A stretch of 64,000 nucleotides of DNA from Hymenopus coronatus (Eukaryota > Arthropoda > Insecta > Mantodea > Hymenopodidae), in the NCBI GenBank assembly GCA_030762935.1, contig CM060883.1, positions 51,358,001 through 51,422,000 of the forward strand, written 5' to 3'. Below are positions 21,401 through 30,660 of the stretch, in pieces (positions within the stretch are counted from its first letter, which is position 1; every line of letters starts with the position of its first letter). The notes below the pieces were generated by a model, which saw only the letters and a program-made list of their open reading frames with translations, had not been told where the DNA came from and searched no databases. Position numbers and translations under genes: made by a program.

Positions 21401-22481
21401 AGGCACCTTCATCTGTGTGTCTGCCATCAGAATTCTTTAGCTTCTCCTTTAAATTCTGGATATCATCCTGTAACACGTTAATCAGATCTCTTAATTCTCT
21501 AATCTCAGCATTTTTTTTACATACTTTACAAAACCAATCACTATCTGGAATCATTTTCTTCTTTACAGCCACACAGGCAAAGTGAAACCATGCATTACAA
21601 CCATCACATTGGATCCTCTCTGGTACTCGCGTTCCCACATGATTCTTCCATTTTGAAAAAATCACTAAAAAACACAACAAATAATTAAAATCAGCAATGA
21701 ACTATCGTATACTATTTACTTATGCAGGAAGATTAAAAAAAAAAAAAATTAGAAACAACAAAAATCTGACAGTTGATCCAATATGAGGTCTTAGGTGATT
21801 AAGTATTAATTCAAAATAACTACTTTATTTTTAGGTAACTTTTGTCACTAACACTAAATGAGCTACAATACACTTAATACTAGTGATAAAGCACTATAAT
21901 CTAGCTAAATAACTTAAAGATATTTGCTGTATGCCAAATAAGTAGGTGCTCTTTCACTTGTAAACTAACCACCAGCCAGAGCTGCCAATCTCATTGTATT
22001 ATTTAATGGAGTTATCCATTGGTGAAATGGGTAATTTAACAATCATGCACAGGATGACATATCATGTCCATATTGCAGATGATATAATTTGTTTTTATAC
22101 TAAATGCAGAATTCAATTAATATTCAGTCTTGTTGTGTGTCTTTGTGTATATTTTCAGATCCTTTTGTGAAGGTGGCTCTCATCCAGGCAGGTAAGAGAG
22201 TTAAGAAAAAGAAAACTGGAGTACACCGCAACACACTGAGTCCAATTTTTAATGAGGCACTTACATTTGATATTGGACGAGATGCTCTTGCCAAGACCAC
22301 GATAGAGTTCCTTGTGATGCATGACAGTTTACTGGGGCCAAGTGAGCTGCTTGGACGTGTTGTGGTTGGCCCAGGAGCTGATGCCCGACCTCATGAGCGT
22401 GACTTACATCATCAGCTGTTAACATTTAACAAACCTTCAGCTTCCATAACAGAATGGTTGCCTTTGTCAGACCCACAGTAA
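7596..22481 (+). CDS. Syt12: Synaptotagmin-12-like C2 protein, last four exons seen
   Basis: Four exons join in frame (7596-7716, 13605-13804, 17108-17225, 22159-22481) to give about 253 residues. They cover C2A from strand 2 onward, the linker, and a full C2B ending LSDPQ and stop. Synaptotagmins are membrane-anchored proteins of secretory vesicles that act in exocytosis. The C2B wording (SMAYLPSAERLTIVIMKARN, VVVGPGA, a terminal W) is closest to my memory of Syt12. C2A keeps four of five calcium-loop acids (DFSGTADP, DFDAYSRHH) with His at the last. C2B loop 3 is HDSLLGPSE, lacking key Asp residues, as expected for a calcium-independent synaptotagmin. The N-terminal and membrane exons are outside the window. 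Introns are 3.3-5.9 kb and full of transposons. Family certain; paralogue less so. Confidence 0.85.
8340..8412 (-). repeat. tRNA-like fragment, probably a SINE head
   Basis: On the - strand there is a T-arm-like CGCGGGTTCAAACCCGCC with good stem complementarity. I could not build the D-arm and acceptor stem of a complete tRNA around it. It is more likely a degraded SINE head than a gene. Confidence 0.35.
8543..8810. mobile_element. Foldback element with tRNA-like arms (family C, long copy)
   Basis: The two halves are inverted copies of one another. It begins TTGGATAGGTAGAGTGAGAC and ends GTCTCACTCTACTTATCCAA. Each arm also carries a tRNA-like stretch with A-box (GTAGCTCAGTGGTAGAGCAA) and B-box (GTGGTTCAAATCCC) words. 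The - strand arm is 8578-8650 and the + strand arm 8700-8777. The + arm has a plausible D-arm and acceptor pairing but a poor anticodon stem. The shorter element at 39249-39332 has the same ends. It lies in the first synaptotagmin intron. Confidence 0.7.
8811..9524. other. No gene recognised
   Basis: This intronic stretch has no recognised coding exon or repeat. The left end of the Tc1/IS630-like element that follows may lie somewhere here. I could not find a terminal repeat matching the ACACCCTGTA-like right end near 11205. Confidence 0.35.
10041..10067. repeat. T27 homopolymer
   Basis: A pure run of 27 T lies within the disrupted part of the transposase remnant. It could be the tail of an antisense retroposed insertion between 9810 and 10190, or slippage expansion. 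Confidence 0.9.
10822..10844. repeat. A23 homopolymer
   Basis: A pure run of 23 A interrupts the C-terminal part of the transposase remnant. In frame it reads as a lysine run between IIPAKL and the downstream GIVLQEKGSHF. Confidence 0.9.
11629..12543 (+). mobile_element. HINE-like repeat, diverged copy 4
   Basis: It starts GCATTACATTCACATAACTT and ends ATACATGATAGAGAAA, with the conserved core GTTAGAGACATTTTTGAG near 12140. The microsatellite position is occupied by a 94-bp GT/CT/CCCT-rich tract (12269-12362). It is more diverged than copies 1 and 3. Confidence 0.7.
12269..12362. repeat. Compound GT / CT / CCCT microsatellite
   Basis: A short (GT)n is followed by a long CT- and CCCT-rich tract and then a CGCG/CACA stretch. 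It lies at the usual microsatellite position of the HINE-like repeat, so it has grown inside the transposon. Confidence 0.9.
12690..12928 (-). mobile_element. HINE-like repeat fragment, 5' part (copy 5a)
   Basis: The right end reads AAAGTCATGTGAATGTAATA then ACATCAGATA, the inverted 5' terminus of the family. Leftward sequence (CTTTATCTTGATTGG, CTTACTCCCC) matches the family's 5' third. The left limit is uncertain. Confidence 0.6.
12955..13405 (-). mobile_element. HINE-like repeat fragment, 3' half (copy 5b)
   Basis: It starts with the inverted 3' terminus (TTTTCACTTTCTCTACT). It continues through the conserved words TTTTCTGAAAAATGGCT and CAGCCTCTGAAATCCTCTTC. It breaks off just before the GT microsatellite at 13426. 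Confidence 0.65.
13426..13466. repeat. (GT)n microsatellite
   Basis: About 20 GT units lie 140 bp upstream of the second synaptotagmin exon and next to a broken HINE-like copy. Confidence 0.95.
13605..13804 (+). CDS. Syt12: Synaptotagmin exon: C2A strands 5-8 and linker
   Basis: The acceptor is TTTTTTGCAG ending at 13604 and the donor is AAAG before GTACAA. The exon encodes VFDEDFVFEVRPNGLGRRVL and IILYDFDAYSRHH up to the linker SEQDSK. NPVFDEDF is the conserved C2A motif that follows strand 4. It ends in phase 0, which fits the next exon. Confidence 0.9.
13805..14904. other. Intron sequence without a recognised element
   Basis: I find no exon here. A degraded tRNA-like word (CCAGAAATCGAATCTGG near 14835) suggests a remnant SINE, but no family match is clear. 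Confidence 0.4.
14905..15628 (+). mobile_element. HINE-like repeat, diverged copy 6
   Basis: It carries the family's words (CACAGGCTATTCTAC, TTTTTGAGTTATGCTG, TGCAATACTCCCTTTACTT) and ends with TAGGAAAAGTAA. A 55-bp CA microsatellite sits at the usual internal position. A duplicated or inserted 5' piece occurs at about 15260-15330, so the copy is rearranged. Confidence 0.65.
15360..15414. repeat. (CA)n microsatellite
   Basis: About 27 CA units lie directly after GAGTTATGCTGCGGA, the microsatellite position of the HINE-like family. Confidence 0.95.
16225..16935 (+). pseudogene. Mariner-type transposase remnant
   Basis: Translated with shifts it shows TPESKQQS preceded by a degraded DETW block, then VILLVEFLPTDAIINV. 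A decayed DNARPH block (ENTHPHVVGVTQNL) follows, then words resembling the YSPDLAPSD region and a terminal DKY-NGDSYVKN. The second catalytic aspartate has been lost. It is a different lineage from the mariner at 5319 and lies on the + strand of the third intron region. Confidence 0.65.
17108..17225 (+). CDS. Syt12: Synaptotagmin exon: C2B strands 1-2
   Basis: The acceptor TTAATTTACAG ends at 17107 and the donor follows TCTTCAG before GTCAGT. The exon encodes AELGDLMVSMAYLPSAERLT and then IVIMKARNLRVVDDTRLSS, the hallmark start of a synaptotagmin C2B. It ends in phase 1, and the next exon's AT completes Asp of the DPFVKV motif. Confidence 0.9.
17934..18920 (-). pseudogene. CR1-like LINE reverse transcriptase, C-terminal half, broken
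   Basis: From right to left: FLIFINDLPSNLSKESIAVL and then LANDTSALVSEKSH (the FADD catalytic box changed to LAND), SDTKFLGPQIDEELNW, QKRAINIICG, and finally RCYCSAIKIYNNLPN near the end. The fingers and first palm motifs upstream are missing, a deletion relative to the family. There are several frame changes. Confidence 0.8.
18930..19253 (-). pseudogene. CR1-like LINE ORF2 linker between endonuclease and RT
   Basis: One open stretch of 107 codons contains PWITSGIRKSCPNKRNLFLL and YYKTYCKILKKVINEAKRRH. These are typical of the segment between the APE endonuclease and the RT in CR1/Jockey-like LINEs. The SINE at 19249 breaks the continuity with the endonuclease. Confidence 0.8.
19249..19478 (+). 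mobile_element. tRNA-derived SINE, family A (copy 2, head truncated)
   Basis: The body runs from GATGGATTTTTTTGGGTGTA to the CAGTTAAACAGCATCCATAA tail. The tRNA-like head is absent (5' truncation). Direct repeats TCATGGCGTAG (19238-19248) and TCATGGCATAG (19479-19489) mark the insertion in LINE ORF2. Confidence 0.8.
19490..20345 (-). pseudogene. CR1-like LINE APE endonuclease, broken
   Basis: The - strand reads GLKSKLDELR, then ICLTEHHMTEAELKSM, KIIICGDFNVN and NGMSDHNA, in the order of apurinic-like endonuclease motifs of non-LTR elements. At least three stops interrupt it. In a live element this enzyme nicks the target DNA to prime reverse transcription. Confidence 0.8.
20423..21680 (-). 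pseudogene. CR1-like LINE ORF1: PHD finger plus SGNH esterase domain, broken
   Basis: At the N-terminal side the frame 21680-21252 shows RIQCDGCNAWFHFACVAVKK and SDWFCKVCKKN, the later zinc ligands of a PHD finger; the first cysteine pair is not seen. A coiled-coil-like stretch follows. After the SINE, RVLMLG and then (one base shifted) SSHASRM match the GDSH block with Asp changed to Ser. The GGAN block is degraded and the C-terminal HHGLHFNHWGK block is clear. Both domains are described for CR1-like ORF1 proteins; their role in retrotransposition is not settled. Confidence 0.75.
21058..21320 (+). mobile_element. tRNA-derived SINE, family A (copy 3)
   Basis: It begins in the tRNA-like head at AACTTCATATACCCAAGG, includes the B-box GTGGGTTCAAACCC, and ends in AATTCCATTTCATT. 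The duplication CAAAACAG occurs at 21050-21057 and 21321-21328. It interrupts LINE ORF1 between the PHD and esterase domains. Confidence 0.85.
22159..22481 (+). CDS. Syt12: Synaptotagmin terminal exon: C2B strands 2-8 and stop
   Basis: The acceptor TATTTTCAG ends at 22158. The exon completes DPFVKVALIQAGKRVKKKKT (including the polybasic strand), then NTLSPIFNEALTFDI, LVMHDSLLGPSELLGRVVVG and the C-terminal ASITEWLPLSDPQ, stop TAA at 22479-22481. The KKKK stretch is the lipid- and partner-binding patch of C2B domains. Loop 3 lacks the usual aspartates. Confidence 0.92.
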
Positions 22482-24536
22482 AATTATTTTATTATTCTTT
22501 CATAACTGGTAAAGATCATTATGTTCACAGTGAAAAGTTATATTATTACTGAATCTGCTTTCCATTGTATGTTAAATGCAGTATGGAGATGGTAGACAAT
22601 TTTTTTTTTTTTAAAATATGTTTATGTTGAAGGTAACAATTATAAAAGTAAGATGACATGGATTTAATATAAGCTAGAGGAGGCTGGTTCTTTAATATTA
22701 ACATATGTACCTAGAAAGTGTCTTAGAGCTAGGGATATCACAAATAAATCAGAGACCCTCTGTAAGCATTAACATTGGAAAACAAAAATTATTTATATTT
22801 GTTTAGTTTACTGAAGTATATAAAAATCTCACACATCTACAAAAGCTTTAAAAAATGTGTTACTTTTTCATATGATTTTAATTAAAGCAGCTATGTGATG
22901 TTCTCTTTGCAGGAGAAATTTAATTAATTATGCTATGTGATTGTTTCTTGACTTAAGTAGCCAGAATTCTTTTATAATATGTCTTGCTGTAATAATAAGC
23001 TTTCATTGCTATAACCTTGCACCCCAAATATTGCTGAATGGCCTAAAGTGACATTTTATTCACACATATTGATTTTATTTGTTTGTTTATTTTCTTACTC
23101 ATTAATTTGTGTATTCTTGTTTTCATTTACTTATTTGTTCTGGTAAGTATTAAGGATATAACACCTCTATTCCATTCTACCAGATCATAATACATTTGTT
23201 GAAGTAAAAAATATAAATTAGGCAGTGAGGAAAATTACAAATACAAAACAAAAAATAACAGAAAAGCAAGCCGACAAAGAAAATACTGCAAGCACATAAG
23301 TTATATAAGTACAATACAAAATAAGTCATTAATTAATTGAATTTGTGTTACAGTCCTACAATTCTCTGTTTGAGTGGAGGAAATTCTAAATTTGGAAGTT
23401 ACCTAATATAGGTACTGAATAATAACAAAAAGAGATCATTCAATGATAAGGGAACAATAATAAGAACATATTCTGGTTTAAGGATACATAGCAACAAATA
23501 AGCCAATTGAGACATGATATGTGGGATGAAGACATAGAGAATATTATAAACTAATGAGCAAAAAAATACTTTATTCCTTCAAAGGAAACCATGACAACTT
23601 TTTCATGTGGGAACAATATGTGTTTAAATTTGAGAGTATTATATGTACATATAGCACACAGATATGCAACTATTGTAGTCCTTTGTCATTTACACTCCTT
23701 AACATTGTGCAGTAGAATATTATGTTTGAGTCATCATTTTGTGTGCATATATGGGTGCGCGTGCATGCACATGTTTGTGTGCATTCATGTGTGTGCATTT
23801 GCATTTATTTTTCTGATGTTCTGTATTATTAAAATGGAGAAATAAATAAAGAGAGGGCTTCTTTAATCCCTCTTTTCTAGTATATTATATTTTTTGTTAA
23901 TAAACATTTATTCAGGATTGGTATAGTGTCTGTGTCCTTTCTGTACTCTTAAACAAACTATGGATGGAAACCATCTACTCTGCTGCCCAAACTTTAGTCA
24001 ACATTAGAATATAACATCCAAATAGTAGAATGCAAGAGAGTGAATAGCTTCATTGCCAACTGCTCAATATTAGACACCAACCAACCATGTTTTTTGTTAA
24101 ATAACATGTAGGTACATCTGCTAGTTCAAAGATACCAGAGTATTTCTACTCTGTATAGGGATGCCTTATATAAATAGTTTAAGATTAACAGTCCATAATA
24201 AAATTATTAGGGGACACTTGCACCATTGACAGATATCTCCTAAATTTTCTAACACTAGTAAAAGGTAACACTGCAGCTTTTTTCTAGCAAATTAATCAAT
24301 CCTATTAGTACACCAAATTCATCTGAGATTATGCACATTGTTTTAATAATGACATAAATTCTGCTCATTAGTTACCAACAATCAGTTTAATTTTACTAGT
24401 AAAGAGGTGAAGCCATTCAATAGTTAATTCAATGTGGTGTGGATTTCAAAATACCCGTTTCCATATCTATAACATGATTATGACTTTAAGTTCCCTATCT
24501 CTAAGACTTCTCCATACTGCAATGTTGTACATTAAC
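22482..24536. other. 3' untranslated and flanking region of the synaptotagmin gene
   Basis: AT-rich sequence with no coding exon. Several AATAAA signals occur, for example near 22743 and 23843-23852. I cannot tell which one ends the transcript. Confidence 0.4.
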
Positions 24537-25366
24537 ATCATGGGCATGCCTGGTGGGGAGAATAGGGGTGGTTTGGACTCCCCCCAATTCTTACCTCAAA
24601 GATTTTGCCACTTATACTTTCAAATTATTACTTTGGATTCATATTCTGAATTCTGCGACTCTGTCAGAAAAGTGCACTTTAAATTGTTGGCTCCAGAGAC
24701 AAGGAGCCATTGTCACATTGACCTCGCATATTGAGCTGCTATTTTTGTAGTTAAAATACATAAAATACAAAACTACCCATATTTCAACTTTCCTTCCCAT
24801 AGGATTCCTAACTGGCGGAACAAGTAATAAAAGTTTTAAGTTGTAACAGCTGACTTATCTGCCTGATAATCGGCTGCCTTGTAATATGTGAGGCACTGAT
24901 AATGAACTTTGCCCTCAAAGACTAAATCTATCTGTTTACAAGATTTCATGTTGTGAAGACAAAATCAGCCACAATTACAATTTTTCCAGTGATCAGTGCT
25001 TCCAAGAAAAATTGCAAATTTATATAAGTTATTTCATTAAATAATTATTAAACACTGATGAATGCAAGGGATTGGTATTATTAGTGGAACATTCTAATTT
25101 GTAAGTAATTTTGACTGCCTATAGTAGAGAAAGTCGAGACAAAAGTATTTTTTTCAATCTAATTTCACTAACAAATATTCCAGCTCAACTGTAACATCAA
25201 CATAACAATTGTCTCTATTTTTCATTTCTTTTTGCCATACTTAAGTATAGTATTATAAATTTATGAACAAAAAAAATTAATGTAAAGAATATAAATGTTT
25301 GCTCACTCTTACACTTTTGAATATCAAAGAACCCTAAAGCATTGTTTAGCCAGGCATGCCCATGAT
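24537..25366. repeat. Segment bounded by perfect 17-nt inverted repeats
   Basis: ATCATGGGCATGCCTGG at 24537-24553 recurs inverted and without mismatch at 25350-25366. ATTAA lies just outside both ends. The interior has no recognised protein. It may be an unclassified TIR element of 830 bp; no target duplication is clear. Confidence 0.45.
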
Positions 25367-27705
25367 TAATATTTTGTGTATTTGTGCCCTTTTAAGCTGT
25401 TTATGTGCATTGAACAATGTTGTGATATAAAATGAATCATTTCCTTAGAGACAGTTAATATTATTTTCATTATGCATTGCAAATTAAAGAATATTTTTAA
25501 GAATTTGCATTTAACTAGCATGGCCAACCAACCTCTAACTAGCAGCCAAGGAGGGAGAAAGAGATTGTTTTCATATCTGTGTATGCTGTCCATAAATGTG
25601 CAGGAGTTTTCATGAAAAGAATATTCTCTTAAAACAATGGACTCACAGATGAAGCATTGACTTATTAAAAGCCTGAACTTTACTTTTGCACTTATATGCA
25701 GATCACATGGTAGTAATGGGTAACATCGAAAATAAAATGCTACTGAATTTTTTGATAGTCCCAAAATATTAGGTTTTTCATTCAGTTAAAGAAAGACCTT
25801 TTGGGCTGCCTATGTTTCTATTTTATAGGGTTTCTTTTTAGTCAATAGTCCCCAATCATTTTTCAAGTTACTTTCATTGATGAACCAATGCATGCCAACT
25901 CCATTCCAAAGAGTATAAAGTAGTTTAATGTTATGTTTTCATGATTTAACAGTTTTGGAAATAGTTATAATTAAAGGATGCTATATATGTACCAAAGTTC
26001 AGACAAGAAATATAAATATGTAATTGGTCTACTAGGGCTTACAGTTTGTTCTAAACTTCTGCATTCATATTGGTAAAATTCCCAGATATGTCACCATTTC
26101 ATGGCAGATGTTTTATCATTGTAGGGAGGAGGTGGTGATTGATGTATGCTTTATCAATAAAAACCTAAATATAACCTCATTTTTGCATAACAGAAGCTAA
26201 AGTTGTGGTAATGCAGCTCATTTAGGTTTCCTAGCTGGTTAACATCCACAAAAACTGTTGTGGCTGCCCAGAGAAACTATTTGGTCATTAAAATCAAGAA
26301 GCATATGAGTTTAGAATGTAAGCTAGGCCTTCCATTCAACTCAACCCAAAATAAATTTAGGATGAAGTACAACAGATATAGATAATTTACCCAAATTTAG
26401 GATAAAGTACAATAGATACAGAATAAACGCTAATTTCTAGTAAATCAAGACCTCCCCATATTGTGAGAGAATAAATTTTGATTCATTCATTTTAACTTCG
26501 AATCAAGTGGGTAGAAAATAATAAACATGATATAACCTAACCTCAAATGGATACTGCACCATAATCTCAAATAATTCTGCAATAGCTAGCTAACCTTATA
26601 AAAGAAAATATATTTATTTATTTAACCTTATTTTAAAAACATGGAGTTCCATTTCAGTGTTCAAAGTGCTAGTCTTATTGAGAACTGGATGCATACACAA
26701 TTTAATAATAATGGAATTAATTTTCCATGTAATTACTAGAGAACAACTGAAAGATTTTTTTTATTTTAGTTATAAATGTGAGTGAATTATAAATGTATAA
26801 TGTGAAGCAAAGGAGCATTTGTATTACTTCAGGCCTATAACACCCATTATAATGAATTTTTAAAGCTGAATGAAAAGTTACTTAGCTAGGCTGCTACTAC
26901 TTCATGCATTAGCATTTACACAAATAAATGACTTTTAAAACTAAATGAAAAAATCAATATTTGAGACTCATTTCTCACTATTGTATTATATTCAACAGTC
27001 AAAAACATTTGATAATGCCCATCACTACTACATGGTATGGTGTTTCTTTGCAAATTTTTGGTATAAATATATACAAGTGAACTTTAACTGCATTTTTCTA
27101 TAACTGCAGAAAAGTGACTTTTTCAGTAAGCTAAATGTGTTACCATTTCAGAAAATAGCAGATTTATTACAAACTTTCAAAACTTCAAATGATATCACAC
27201 AAAAGAGGGAAAGGGACAATGAGAGGGGGAGGGAAAAAGTTTGGAGAGACAGTAAGGCAGTGAAAGCATGAGAAAGAGGCTTAAGAAGAATCTTTCCACT
27301 AAATGCAAATAACATGAGAGAAGTTTTGCTATATCTTATTAGAATGTGAAAGTACTACACTTCAAAGATTAACAATCAAAAGTGTGTATTTCTGAATAAC
27401 TTACCTGCATAGTTGAAATTAAGATGACATTTCATGAATAATTGAAACTCTATTTCTACTCACAAATTTGATCAGTTCTGAGAACTTTGTAAGTGTGCAG
27501 AATATTTAATTCCTTGGTACATTGCTTTTCGAAACACAAACATTCTATTTGTCAAACATAAGTTTTGCTTCATTATAATTGTTGCTCATGAGCCATATGT
27601 TGCAGATTGTGCTATATACAAAAGTCAAAGCACATCTAAACTGCCTACATAAAAACAAATTTACTGAAAATGCATGAGTTTTTTTTTCTATATAGTGTTT
27701 AATGC
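25367..27705. other. Intergenic, nothing recognised
   Basis: An open frame of 132 codons on the - strand (25366-25764) has low-complexity composition, no family motif and no neighbours, so it is not called. No repeat of the families above is visible. Confidence 0.4.
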
Positions 27706-27930
27706 CCACTTTTACTACATATAGTGCCACAGGCAATGACACTGATGATACATAAAATGAAAATGGAGCACTGTGGAGTGCAATGTTGGGGGAAAATGGA
27801 AAACCCAGAAAAAAACCCACCCCTGCACCACTCTGTTCACTGCAAATCCCACATGCAGTTGCCTGGGATCGAAACTGGGCTGTCTTGGTGAGTGGTTTAA
27901 CCACTCAGTCATGGATGGCCACTGCAAAAA
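27706..27930 (-). mobile_element. tRNA-derived SINE, family B (copy 2)
   Basis: It has the same layout as 1404-1615. The tail end has GTGTCATTGCCTGTGG and the tRNA-like end reads GAGTGGTTAAACCACTCACC with B-box AGTTTCGATCCCAGG on the - strand. It is diverged from copy 1 by many substitutions, so the family is not young. Confidence 0.65.
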
Positions 27931-29590
27931 GTAAAATTACTTTGAATTCCCATGTAATTCATTTAAGATTTTTTAATCACATAACATAAGTATAATACTA
28001 CTAAATAAAAATCTGTATATATTACAATCATAGAACCATTAATGTCAATTATGTTTATACTGAATACAAAAATGCATTAATACCATATTAGCATAAAACT
28101 AATAAGTATAAAACTGATAATTAATGCAAAATATTTAAAAAAAATTAAACAAAACATAATTCTAAGAATAAGTACTTACAGTACAATTACTAAACAACAA
28201 TATGGGCTTATCAACAACAAGAGTAACAGTACCCATTCAGTGTAAAGAGTGAAACCTTTTTTATTTATTTTTTTAATTTCAGGTTATATAGTGGACAAAC
28301 AATGATATCATATGAAATATGCAAATATATCACACAGATGAAGAGATAATGTAGTTCAAAACCATGTACTGTTTTATTTGAAACTTTACACTACTTAGCA
28401 CAATTTGTATTTACAGGTTGTAAGATCTTATAATAGTGCTACCAAACTAAATGTTGTCATCGAGTACATACAACATCTATAATGATACTCCTCGTATTTG
28501 AATGGTAAATATTTTATCCTGATTCACTGATATTTTATTGCATATAGTGCTCTATAAGTAGGCAGGTATAGTTTTGCATATTATTGTAGAACACAATCAA
28601 AGTGTAACTTTACTGGCCATATTTTTTTAAAGTCCTTAAGTGCCAGTACTAAAATTAAAATATTTTCTTGAAGAATTGAAACCATGTATAAATTGTAAAT
28701 AAGTTCAGGATTTTATTTTCAATGAAGACATACATCTGTGAGGAACTAAAAATCCACAGACCTAATTAGGGTTAACTTGAAATGTTACAAAAGTGTACAG
28801 AACATAAAACAAATGGAATGCACAGAACTATTTAAAATGGTTTTTGAGATATTAATTTTATTTTTAATTAACAATTTTTGATATGCTAGTACAAAATTCC
28901 CTTATACCAAATGGCTTCTTATAGACTTTAAATGTTATTTTACTTAAATGTGGAAATGTTTTAATTTTGAAACAGTTTAAATTTACTCCACATATAATTA
29001 ATACTTTTTATCACTTCATACTAATTTACAGGTGGTTATTTTTAAACAGTGTAAAATATTTTGTAAGCAATGCTGACCTCTACTATATAATGTTACCTCT
29101 GTACATGCACTATGTGATTTATGGGATGAATAAAAAAATTTATAAAGTTTTATTTTAAGGTCAAAACCTGGTATAAAGAATTAATTTGAGTTGTTTTTTT
29201 TTTTTTTTTGGTGCTATTAAATTTTTCCAATTTAAACAGCATTTGAATATTGAAAAAAGGTTAAAAAAATACAACAAATTATTTAAAAGAAATAACCAAA
29301 AACAGAGAAAATGGATGTTAAGTTTAATATATATGTTAATACAAATAAAATGAATATAAAGAAAACAACACTGTATTGTGAAAGAAGATGCATAGCCATA
29401 TTAAAAACATCTAAATGTTTGTAATTTTTCTAAAATTTCTTTGATGTATTGCATTAAAGCAGTGTCTACAGGCTGCAACCAATAAGTCACTCCTAAGCAC
29501 ACTGTGCATAACCTCTACCTATCTGCAAGCACATTAACAGATCTGCAAGCATGTCAAGAATTAATACTGCAAAAGTATTTTCTTCTTCTT
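27931..29590. other. Intergenic, nothing recognised
   Basis: Very AT-rich sequence. No gene, tRNA or repeat of the families above could be recognised. Confidence 0.4.
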
Positions 29591-29601
29591 CTGCACTTCA
29601 A

Positions 29602-29868
29602 AAAATAAAAATGGTGAGTTATTTATGGACGCTCTTTAACTACTGTGGTTCTCAGCATCCCATTCTAAATTGGGTGTGAAAGACCACTTAATTTTGCTCA
29701 GAGGCCTCATTATCAGGCTTGAAGTTCTTTCACATGCCATAAATCTACGACACGAGATCAATGGCTTTATTTCCCTTCCGAAGGAAGCCATGCTAAGGAT
29801 TTTTACATCCGAAAAAAATCCATCGTCCTCCACAGGGCTTGCACCCACGACCTTGGGTATATGAAGTA
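29602..29868 (-). mobile_element. tRNA-derived SINE, family A (copy 4)
   Basis: The body is in inverted orientation with the tail at about 29619-29640 (TTATTTATGGACGCTCTTTA). The head is partial (CTTGCACCCACGACCTTGGG). The 11-bp duplication CTGCACTTCAA occurs at 29591-29601 and 29869-29879. Confidence 0.85.
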
Positions 29869-29879
29869 CTGCACTTCAA

Positions 29880-30537
29880 GGTTTAGGCACTTAGGCCTGT
29901 TCCATCTTCACTTTTCATTGCCACATCAATTTGGGTGCAAGGCAGTGTATCCTGAAGAGAGCAAGTAGGTATATATGAAATCCTCTGACCAAGCTATGAG
30001 TACTGCGCAGATTAAGCTTGGTGATGGAGCTGCCATCTTCCTACCTCTTATCCTGTTGGGATGTTATAAATCACTATTTCTTATAGTTTCTAAATAATTT
30101 AAGCAATGGACTATTTTGACAGTTCAGAGGAATTCTTTTTAAACAACCATCCTTGAATTCTGTAGTGCAGCAACATAACTATTAATAAAAAGCCATAATG
30201 TACATTGTGTAGGCATCAGTAATGCTTTAAGGCAAGGTTCGAAATAATGGGGGGATGGTGGGATTTCTCCTCTGTTAAATAATTTCCCCAGCTCTTTAAA
30301 AAAGAATTCCTTTCCTGCCAGAGAAGTATTTTTTTTTTCTTTTTATTATAAACACTCTTCAAAAAAGCAGGAAGACACAGAGCACTTTCTATGCAGATTA
30401 CACATGGTAAGAATGCAGACTTTGAATCAGAAAAACTGTCATATTACTAGTACCAAGTATAAGCTAAATCATACACATTTCTTGATAACTAACCTGACAG
30501 GAAGTGGTACACAGTGAAGCGAAATGATAAATTTAAA
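29880..30537. other. Intergenic, nothing recognised
   Basis: No gene or known repeat. A moderately GC-richer patch at 29890-30060 has no readable protein. Confidence 0.35.
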
Positions 30538-30660
30538 AATTAACATTGAGTCGAATTTAACACTTTTAAAATTTCACTTGTTTTTACTTACATATGTACT
30601 ATTATGTAAGTAAAAACAAGTGAAGTTTTAAAAGTTTTAAGTTTGACTCAATGTTAATTT
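30538..30660. repeat. Long near-perfect hairpin
   Basis: The left arm runs from AAATTAACATTGAGTC to TTTTTACTTACATA and the right arm is its near-exact inverse (TATGTAAGTAAAAACAAGTG to CAATGTTAATTT). The loop is only about 8 nt. The arms are about 57 nt. It is a MITE-like or foldback remnant, or a precursor of small RNAs. Confidence 0.85.

Larger units (their letters stand above)
17934..21720 (-). mobile_element. CR1-like non-LTR retrotransposon, antisense in a synaptotagmin intron
   Basis: Read on the - strand this is a degraded two-ORF LINE. ORF1 has a PHD finger (about 21640-21520) and an SGNH/GDSL esterase-like domain (about 21050-20480). ORF2 has an APE-type endonuclease (about 20345-19500), a linker (19253-18930) and part of a reverse transcriptase (18920-17934). 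That ORF1 architecture is known in CR1-like LINEs. Two family A SINEs (19249-19478, 21058-21320) are inserted in it. The element copies itself through RNA, but this copy is dead: it has stops, frameshifts, a large RT deletion and a mutated active site. Boundaries are approximate. Confidence 0.85.

Noticed and set aside
25366..25764. A 132-codon - strand protein
   Set aside because: It has no recognisable domain, an AT-rich random-like composition and no splice or promoter context.
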